A DNA stretch of 11,491 nucleotides, taken from NCBI GenBank assembly GCA_905215725.1, contig CAJMRD010000066.1, forward strand, positions 1 to 11,491, in the 5' to 3' direction. This DNA comes from an uncultured bacterium (lineage in GTDB: Bacteria; Actinomycetota; Coriobacteriia; Coriobacteriales; Coriobacteriaceae). The notes beneath the pieces were generated by a model. It ran no database searches, had not been told where the DNA came from, and saw only the letters and a program-made list of their open reading frames with translations. A program made the position numbers and the translations under genes. Shown here piece by piece: positions 6,737 to 11,491 of the stretch (the stretch's first letter is position 1; each line of letters opens with the position of its first letter).

Positions 6737-6935
6737 GATTCGTCAAGCTTTTGGTCAGCATTTGGTTGGAATGCGCATGAAACGTCGTGCGAGTATGGGC
6801 ATATGTGGAGGTCATGAGGTTGTAGCTGCAAATTATTGCAGCCTAGGAGGTTGAAAGATATTATTACCAAGTCTTTTCCTGCTTCAGGCGCACCTTCACG
6901 ACCTGAAGCCACATTTGCCCAGAGGAGGTGACAAT

Positions 6936-7229
6936 ATGAAGGCTTATGAACTGCTGTTCTTTGTTGACCCGTCGCTCGACCCCGAGACTCGTCTCGCTGT
7001 TATGAAGCGTATCGATACCACGATCGCTGAGGGCGCTGGCAAGGTCGACTCCGTTGACGAGTGGGGCAAGCGCAAGCTCGCCTACGAGATCAACGACCTC
7101 ACCGATGGTGACTACACCCTCATCAACTTCCACGCAGATCCTACCCAGATCGCCGAGCTTGATCGCGTCCTGCGCATCACCGACGCTGTGGTCCGCCACA
7201 TGATCGTCCGTCGCGACGACCAGGAGTAA
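6936..7229 (+). CDS. rpsF: Small ribosomal subunit protein bS6
   Basis: bS6 binds the central domain of 16S rRNA as a dimer with bS18. The 97-aa product has the normal length and pattern: MKAYELLFFVDPSL at the start, a central EWGKRKLAYEI (45-55) typical of S6, and a C-terminal LRITDAVVRHMIVRRDD. The ATG at 6936 is preceded by the strong site AGGAGGTG (6923-6930); an in-frame TTG at 6915 upstream is not needed. It opens the rpsF-ssb-rpsR-rplI operon, with ssb 48 nt downstream. Confidence 0.97.
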   Translation: MKAYELLFFVDPSLDPETRLAVMKRIDTTIAEGAGKVDSVDEWGKRKLAYEINDLTDGDYTLINFHADPTQIAELDRVLRITDAVVRHMIVRRDDQE

Positions 7230-7277
7230 GACTGTCGTTTTGGACTGGGCTTGTGCCCCAAGAGGAAGTAGTGAGTT

Positions 7278-7730
7278 ATGAGCATCAATCGAGTGAACAT
7301 CACCGGTAACCTCACCCGCGATCCCGAGCTGCGCGCCACCGCCGGCGGAACCCAGGTTCTGTCCTTTGGCGTCGCCGTGAACGATCGTCGCCGCAACGCG
7401 CAGACTGGCGAGTGGGAGGACTATCCCAACTTTGTCGACTGCACTATGTTCGGCACCCGCGCCGAGGCCGTGAGCCGTTTCCTGGCAAAGGGAAACAAGG
7501 TCGCGATCGAGGGCAAGCTGCGCTACAGCTCTTGGGAGCGCGACGGTCAGCGCAGGAGCAAGCTTGAGGTCATCGTCGATGAAATCGAGTTTATGAGCTC
7601 CCGTGGTGGCCAGGGTGGCTACGATCAGGGCGGTTACGCCCCCGCAGCTCCCGCGCCCGCAGCACGTCCTGCCGCACCGGTGGCTACGCCGCCCGCGGTC
7701 GACGTCTACGATGAGGACATCCCGTTCTAA
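7278..7730 (+). CDS. ssb: Single-stranded DNA-binding protein SSB
   Basis: SSB coats single-stranded DNA during replication, repair and recombination as a tetramer, and recruits partner proteins through its tail. The 150-aa product has an OB-fold (about 1-110) with MSINRVNITGNLTRDPELR, FVDCTMFG and KVAIEGKLRYSSWERDGQRR. A Gly/Gln/Pro/Ala linker (about 111-140) leads to the acidic tip YDEDIPF, the conserved protein-interaction peptide. The start follows GAGGAAG. Its place between rpsF and rpsR is conserved in many bacteria, and dnaB, which acts at the same fork, lies two genes on. Confidence 0.97.
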   Translation: MSINRVNITGNLTRDPELRATAGGTQVLSFGVAVNDRRRNAQTGEWEDYPNFVDCTMFGTRAEAVSRFLAKGNKVAIEGKLRYSSWERDGQRRSKLEVIVDEIEFMSSRGGQGGYDQGGYAPAAPAPAARPAAPVATPPAVDVYDEDIPF

Positions 7731-7757
7731 GGGTTGTTCACCTATTTTTGAGTGAGA

Positions 7758-7783
7758 GGCGGCTTCGGCTCGCCGAAGTTGCC
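7758..7783 (+). promoter_or_regulatory. Hairpin in the ssb-rpsR gap
   Basis: GGCGGCTTCGG (7758-7768) pairs over 11 bp, with two G-T pairs, with CCGAAGTTGCC (7773-7783) around tetraloop CTCG. There is no U-run, so it is unlikely to be a full terminator. It ends 19 nt before the rpsR start and just before its ribosome site, suggesting an mRNA processing or stability element or a translational control site. Confidence 0.6.
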
Positions 7784-7802
7784 AAATGAAAGGTATTTTG
7801 AC

Positions 7803-8069
7803 ATGGCTAATGATTATTCTGCACGTCAGCCGCGTCGTAAGTACTGCCAGTTCTGCAAGGAGAACACTGAGTTCATCGACTATAAGGACACTCAGCTTCT
7901 CCGTAAGTACATGACCGATCGTGGCAAGATCAAGCCCCGTCGCGTCACTGGCGCTTGCACGCAGCATCAGCATGACATCGCCAACGCCATCAAGCGCGCC
8001 CGCGAGATGGCTCTCCTGCCGTACACCGTCCCCGTGGTTTCCTCTCGTGGCAACCGCGACCGCGGCTAA
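7803..8069 (+). CDS. rpsR: Small ribosomal subunit protein bS18 (zinc-type)
   Basis: bS18 pairs with bS6 in the 30S platform. The 88-aa product has the conserved core: RKYCQFC (12-18), IDYKDTQLLRKYM (25-37), the basic GKIKPRRVTGACTQHQ (41-56) and AIKRAREMALLPY. C15, C18, C52 and H55 look like a zinc-binding set, the C+ form of the protein; in many bacteria some of these residues are lost. The ATG at 7803 follows GAAAGG at 9-nt spacing. An in-frame extension back to 7752 would run through the hairpin and is not used. rplI starts 15 nt after it. Confidence 0.97.
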   Translation: MANDYSARQPRRKYCQFCKENTEFIDYKDTQLLRKYMTDRGKIKPRRVTGACTQHQHDIANAIKRAREMALLPYTVPVVSSRGNRDRG

Positions 8070-8084
8070 GAAGGGAGACGCATC

Positions 8085-8624
8085 ATGAAGGTTATTCTTC
8101 TCGATGAGATCAAGGGCAAGGGCGGCGAGGGTGACGTCGTAGAGGTCGCTCAGGGTTACGCTGAGAACTTCCTGTTCCCCAAGAAGCTCGCTGTTGCCGC
8201 CACCAAGGGCAACCTCAAGCAGCTTGACGAGCGTCGCAACAACATCGCCAAGCGCGAGGCCGTCCGTCTGGCTACCGCCAACGAGACCAAGGCTGCCTTC
8301 GAGGGCAAGCAGGTTACCGTTGACGTCAAGGTTGGCGACGAGGGCATCCTCTTTGGCTCCGTTACCGCCGCTATGATCGCTGACGCCATCAAGGATCAGC
8401 TCGGTATGGACATCGACCGCAAGCGCGTCGAGCTCGGCAAGCCCATCAAGGTTGCCGGTGCCCACACCGTCGCTATCTCGCTGTACCGCGAGATCAAGGC
8501 CGAGGTTGTCGTTCTCGTCGGCGTTACCGCCGAGGAGCTCGCTGCCGAGGCTGAGGTTGAGGAGACCGCTGAGGTCGCCGAGACCGAGACCGCCGAGGTC
8601 GAGACCGAGGCTGCTGCCGAGTAG
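8085..8624 (+). CDS. rplI: Large ribosomal subunit protein bL9 with acidic tail
   Basis: bL9 binds 23S rRNA near the L1 stalk and extends from the ribosome, helping frame maintenance. The first 148 or so residues show the whole family: MKVILLDEIKGKGGEGD, the signature AENFLFPKKLA (26-36), the long connecting helix, and the C-terminal domain with FGSVTAAMIADAI and AHTVAISLYREIKAEVVV. Bacterial bL9 usually ends near here. This protein reaches 179 aa through a tail of about 30 residues made almost only of Ala, Glu, Thr and Val. The start follows AAGGGAG. It is the last gene of the operon. Confidence 0.96.
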   Translation: MKVILLDEIKGKGGEGDVVEVAQGYAENFLFPKKLAVAATKGNLKQLDERRNNIAKREAVRLATANETKAAFEGKQVTVDVKVGDEGILFGSVTAAMIADAIKDQLGMDIDRKRVELGKPIKVAGAHTVAISLYREIKAEVVVLVGVTAEELAAEAEVEETAEVAETETAEVETEAAAE

Positions 8625-8656
8625 CATTTGCTGCAACGCAACAATCTTGTTCTAAG

Positions 8657-8695
8657 AAGGGCGCTCTGGGAGACCAGGGTGCCCTTTTATTTTTT
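8657..8695 (+). terminator. Intrinsic terminator of the rpsF-rplI operon
   Basis: AAGGGCGCTCTGG (8657-8669) pairs over 13 bp, with two G-T pairs, with CCAGGGTGCCCTT (8674-8686) around tetraloop GAGA. The tail is TTTTATTTTTT. It is among the strongest terminators in the window and separates dnaB from the ribosomal operon. Confidence 0.95.
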
Positions 8696-8729
8696 GCGCT
8701 GGGTGAGTGCCGTAGCAGCCATTGAGATG

Positions 8730-8749
8730 CGGTCCCGTGTGTGGGACCG
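8730..8749. promoter_or_regulatory. Palindrome upstream of dnaB
   Basis: CGGTCCC (8730-8736) pairs perfectly with GGGACCG (8743-8749) around GTGTGT. It lies 100 nt before dnaB with no U-run after it. It could be an operator or a second stop for read-through. A -10-like TACTAT (8810-8815) lies further down without a convincing -35; TTGCCA (8774-8779) is a -35 candidate, but its spacing to any -10 is poor. Confidence 0.4.
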
Positions 8750-8848
8750 TTCATCCGTTTGGTTCGGTGATGATTGCCAAGGCGCGGCTCGATTTATGGC
8801 CGCGGCTGATACTATGGATGCTCGCAAGCGATATGAATGAGGATGCTC

Positions 8849-10240
8849 ATGGCATATGACGATAGGGAGACGGGGCTGACGGTCGAGGACCGTGGCTCTA
8901 AGTTGGGTCTCCCCCAAAACCAAGACGCAGAGGCCAACGTACTGGCCGCTATGCTGCTATCGCCCGAGGTGGTCGAAGAGGCCCAGGTCGAGCTGCAGCC
9001 CGATGACTTCTACCGGCCCATTCATAAGACCATCTATACCGCGATGGTCGATATGTACAACAGCCGCATCCCCATCGACTCCATCTCGCTGATCGATTAC
9101 CTGCGAAGCATCAACAAGCTCGATGCCGTGGGCGGCGAGGCATACATTTTGGAGCTGATGGGTCAGACCCTGTCGCTCGTCAATTGGCAGCACCATGCCG
9201 CCATCGTTCGTCGCGACTCGATGCTGCGCGAGCTGATTGGCGCCACCAACGAGATCAACGCGCTGGCATATAACGCCCCCACCGACACCAAAGAGGTTGT
9301 CGAGCTGGCCGAGAGCAAGCTGCTCAAGGTTACGGCACGCGAGGTCAAGTCGAGCTACAAGACGTTGACCGAGTTTATGGTCGAGGCCTATAACGAGGCC
9401 GAGGAAGTGTGCCAGGCCGGTGGCCAGGCTGCGGGCGTGCCCACGGGCTTTCCGTCACTCGACCGCATGCTCATGGGTTTTCGCGAGGGCCAGCTCATCA
9501 TCATCGGCGCCCGTCCTGCTGTAGGTAAGACGTCGTTCGCACTGAATCTGGCACTCAACGCTGCCGCTGCCGGTTATACTGTCGGCTTCTTCTCTCTGGA
9601 GATGTCGGGCAAGGAAATTGCCCAGCGTCTGATTTGCGCCTACGCCATGATTTCGATCAGTGACTTCCGCATGGGCCGCATTAGCCCCGAGCAGTGGGCC
9701 AATATCAACGAGGCCACGCAGACCTTGTCCAAGCTCGATATTCTGATTGACGATACGCCCGGCACCACAGTGACCGAGATTCGCGCCAAGAGCCGCCGTA
9801 TGCTCCATAACAAGGAGAAGGCAATTATCATCCTGGACTACCTGCAGCTGGTGAGTCCTCCGCCGGGACGCCGCTCCGAGAGCCGTACCGTCGAGGTCTC
9901 GGAGATGTCGCGTGGTTTGAAGATCATGGCCAAGGAGCTCAAGATCCCACTCATCGCGCTGTCGCAGCTCTCACGTCAGGTCGAATCCCGTACCGGCAAG
10001 CGCCCGCAGCTTTCCGACCTTCGTGAATCGGGCTCCATCGAGCAGGACGCCGATATCGTTATGTTCTTGGACCGTTCCGCCGACGAGGCCGAGGCCTCGC
10101 GCGACGATCGACCCGACGAGGGCGTTACGCGTATCGTCGTGGCCAAGAACCGTTCGGGCCCGATCGGCGACGTCGACCTGATGTTCCTGCCGGCATCCAC
10201 CAAGTTCTATGAGCTTGATGGGGCGCATGCCGAGGAGTAG
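8849..10240 (+). CDS. dnaB: Replicative DNA helicase DnaB
   Basis: DnaB is the hexameric 5'-3' helicase of the replication fork. The 463-aa product has the N-terminal DnaB domain (about 20-125, with NQDAEANVLAAML and DDFYRPIHKTIY), a linker, and the RecA-like core: Walker A GARPAVGKT (220-228), then FFSLEMSG, and Walker B ILDYLQL with Asp330. LSQLSRQVESR and LRESGSIEQDADIV follow, then the C-terminal VAKNRSGPIG. Length is normal and no intein interrupts the core, unlike some actinobacterial dnaB genes. The ATG at 8849 is chosen because TGAGGA lies 5 nt before it; ATGs at 8837 and 8843 lack spacing for a site. Gene order rplI-dnaB is common, but a strong terminator precedes it here. Confidence 0.97.
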   Translation: MAYDDRETGLTVEDRGSKLGLPQNQDAEANVLAAMLLSPEVVEEAQVELQPDDFYRPIHKTIYTAMVDMYNSRIPIDSISLIDYLRSINKLDAVGGEAYILELMGQTLSLVNWQHHAAIVRRDSMLRELIGATNEINALAYNAPTDTKEVVELAESKLLKVTAREVKSSYKTLTEFMVEAYNEAEEVCQAGGQAAGVPTGFPSLDRMLMGFREGQLIIIGARPAVGKTSFALNLALNAAAAGYTVGFFSLEMSGKEIAQRLICAYAMISISDFRMGRISPEQWANINEATQTLSKLDILIDDTPGTTVTEIRAKSRRMLHNKEKAIIILDYLQLVSPPPGRRSESRTVEVSEMSRGLKIMAKELKIPLIALSQLSRQVESRTGKRPQLSDLRESGSIEQDADIVMFLDRSADEAEASRDDRPDEGVTRIVVAKNRSGPIGDVDLMFLPASTKFYELDGAHAEE

Positions 10241-10267
10241 GACAGGCGCCCGTTGCACGGGTATACT
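10239..10267 (+). promoter_or_regulatory. Promoter of purA
   Basis: AGGACA (10239-10244; 4 of 6) and TATACT (10262-10267; 5 of 6) are separated by exactly 17 nt. The -35 overlaps the last bases of dnaB. Transcription would begin near 10274, leaving a leader of about 60 nt. A short CCCGT/ACGGG hairpin lies within the spacer. Confidence 0.6.
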
Positions 10268-10333
10268 GGGAATGTTTTGTGCTTCTGCGTGCCGGCGTGG
10301 TGCGTAGACAGTCCATGAATGTAAGGAGTAAAC

Positions 10334-11491
10334 ATGCCGTCAACCGTTTTGGTCGGTGCCCAGTGGGGCGATGAGGGCAAGGGTAAGATTTGCGATCTGG
10401 TCGCCGGCGACTTCGATGCCGTCGTGCGCTACTCGGGCGGCAACAACGCCGGTCACACCATCGTCGTCAACGGCAAGAAGTACGGCCTGCACCAGGTGCC
10501 CTCCGGCATCATGTATTCCGACCACGTGTCGGTGATCGGTAACGGCTGCGTCGTCAACCCCAAGGTTGTCCTTGAGGAGATCGACATGTTCGAGGCCGAC
10601 GGCATCACCACCAAGAACCTCAAGATTAGCGGAAACGCGCATGTCATCATGCCGTACCACATCGATCTGGATGGCGCCTTTGAGCAGAAGCTCGGCAAGA
10701 AGAACATCGGTACCACCAAGCGCGGTATCGGTCCGTGCTATCAGGACAAGATGGCCCGCATTGGTCTGCGCATGCAGGACATGCTGGACGAGACGCTGTT
10801 CCGCGACAAGCTGGAGACCGCTCTCGCCCGCGTGAACCCCGAGCTCGAGCTCATCTACAATCTGCCCACCTACACCGTGGACCAGATTTGCGACGAGTAC
10901 CTGCCGATGGCCGAGCGCCTGCGTCCCTACATCACCGAGACGAGTCTGCTGCTCAACAACATGATTGACGAGGGCAAGGACCTGCTGTTTGAGGGCGCCC
11001 AGGCGACGCTGCTCGACATCGACCACGGTACCTATCCGTACGTGACGTCTTCCAACTGCACCGCCGGCGGCGCCATCACCGGCTCCGGCGTGGGCATGAA
11101 GAACGTCGACCGCGTGCTGGGCGTCATGAAGGCCTATATCACCCGCGTCGGTTCGGGCCCCATGCCCACCGAGCTTTCCTATGAGTCCGAGGCCGGCCAC
11201 ACGCTGACCGAGGAGGGCTACGAGTACGGCGTGACCACCGGTCGCCGTCGTCGCTGCGGCTGGTTTGACGGCCCCATCGCCAACTACGCCTCGCGCGTCA
11301 ACGGCCTCACCGATATCGCCATGACCAAGCTCGACGTGCTTTCGGCCTTCGACACCATTAAGGTGTGCGTTGCCTATGACGTCGATGGCGAGCGTTACAC
11401 GAGCGTGCCCGAGCATCAGGTGCGCTTTGAGCATGCCAAGCCCATCTACGAGGAGCTTCCTGGCTGGAAGTGCGATATCCGCGGTATCCGC
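10334..11491 (+). CDS. purA: Adenylosuccinate synthetase, 3' end outside window
   Basis: PurA joins aspartate to IMP with GTP hydrolysis, the first committed step to AMP. The frame is open to the window edge: 386 codons of an expected 425-430. It begins MPSTVLVGAQWGDEGKGK with the catalytic Asp13 and the GTP loop. GGNNAGHT follows with catalytic His41, then TTKRGIGPCYQDK (IMP site), LFEGAQATLLDIDHGTYP, TSSNCTAGGA and TTGRRRRCGWFD. The ribosome site AAGGAG (10323-10328) precedes the ATG by 5 nt, and a good promoter lies upstream. No stop or frameshift is seen. Only the final C-terminal part is missing. Confidence 0.97.
   Translation, partial: MPSTVLVGAQWGDEGKGKICDLVAGDFDAVVRYSGGNNAGHTIVVNGKKYGLHQVPSGIMYSDHVSVIGNGCVVNPKVVLEEIDMFEADGITTKNLKISGNAHVIMPYHIDLDGAFEQKLGKKNIGTTKRGIGPCYQDKMARIGLRMQDMLDETLFRDKLETALARVNPELELIYNLPTYTVDQICDEYLPMAERLRPYITETSLLLNNMIDEGKDLLFEGAQATLLDIDHGTYPYVTSSNCTAGGAITGSGVGMKNVDRVLGVMKAYITRVGSGPMPTELSYESEAGHTLTEEGYEYGVTTGRRRRCGWFDGPIANYASRVNGLTDIAMTKLDVLSAFDTIKVCVAYDVDGERYTSVPEHQVRFEHAKPIYEELPGWKCDIRGIR

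Larger units (their letters stand above)
6633..6909 (+). promoter_or_regulatory. Structured untranslated leader of rpsF
   Basis: The 504 nt between tRNA-Ser and rpsF carry no convincing gene. In the likely leader, GGTGGT (6633-6638) pairs with ACCACC (6646-6651). GCTGTGG (6639-6645), CCACAGC (6668-6674), CTGTGG (6690-6695) and CCACAG (6732-6737) can pair in alternative ways. Nearer the gene, GCTGCAA (6825-6831) pairs with TTGCAGC (6836-6842), and GCTTCAGG (6881-6888) pairs with CCTGAAGC (6902-6909). Ribosomal protein operons with rpsF are known to be feedback-controlled by an S6:S18-binding leader RNA; I do not see its CCG signature clearly, so this assignment is only a possibility. Confidence 0.45.

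Noticed and set aside
6630..6854. 74-codon frame, or its 25-codon part from ATG 6777, as a leader peptide of rpsF
   Set aside because: The TTG start overlaps the predicted +1 hairpin, ribosome sites are weak, and the peptide shows no regulatory codon run. Kept only as a remote possibility.
6851..6931. 26-codon frame beginning TTG after AGGAGG, ending inside the rpsF ribosome site
   Set aside because: The AGGAGG touches the TTG with no spacing, so initiation is unlikely, and the peptide is not distinctive.
6432..6935. Chromosome origin (oriC)
   Set aside because: Only one exact and one near DnaA box, no AT-rich unwinding block of convincing size, and no dnaA/dnaN nearby.
6432..6935. Known structural RNA (SRP RNA, tmRNA, RNase P RNA) or metabolite riboswitch
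   Set aside because: I did not see the signature motifs of these RNAs; the structure is better described as an rpsF leader of unknown type.
6864..8636. 590-codon open frame on the minus strand
   Set aside because: It is the antisense shadow of rpsF, ssb, rpsR and rplI, which have clear families and ribosome sites. Its composition (Leu/Asp/Gly/Val-rich) is typical of reverse reading of GC-rich genes.
8849..10240. Intein in dnaB
   Set aside because: Walker A, Walker B and C-terminal motifs follow at normal spacing and the length is ordinary.
10340..11434. 364-codon open frame on the minus strand
   Set aside because: Antisense shadow of purA, with the same His/Gly/Val/Leu-rich composition and no recognisable domain.

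Overview
The window looks like a high-GC actinobacterial chromosome, most likely a Coriobacteriia gut bacterium of the Collinsella type. This is inferred from GC-rich third codon positions, CCA encoded in every complete tRNA gene, a zinc-type bS18, and the mix of gene families; no marker here fixes the genus. Nearly all protein genes are core housekeeping genes. I found no defence system, CRISPR array, transposase, integrase or other obvious new multi-gene system. The least explained material is non-coding.

Layout. Positions 1-323 hold a tRNA cluster (Ile-GAT, cut by the window edge; Ala-TGC; Ile-GAT) with a palindromic terminator-like hairpin inside it and a strong intrinsic terminator after it. 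Positions 438-1805 carry three close plus-strand genes: a BFN/DUF151-domain protein, a small two-helix membrane protein, and an acidic protein I do not recognise. Next is typA/bipA (1923-3749) with its terminator. Two minus-strand genes follow: a secreted or membrane-anchored bactofilin-like protein (3890-5035) and a TRIC/UPF0126-type seven-helix channel or transporter (5143-5832).

Positions 5833-6935 are mostly non-coding. They hold a cassette of three perfect hairpins inside what looks like a wrecked tRNA-Ser gene, then two intact minus-strand tRNA-Ser genes (CGA and GGA) with terminators, then a leader of about 300 nt in front of rpsF containing alternately pairing segments and two DnaA-box-like 9-mers.

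Positions 6936-8624 are the classic rpsF-ssb-rpsR-rplI operon: ribosomal proteins bS6, bS18 and bL9 together with single-strand DNA-binding protein. It is closed by an intrinsic terminator. dnaB, the replicative helicase, follows (8849-10240). Then comes purA, adenylosuccinate synthetase, which has its own promoter and runs off the right end (10334 onward). Together the right half couples ribosome assembly, replication-fork proteins and purine synthesis, a common bacterial neighbourhood.
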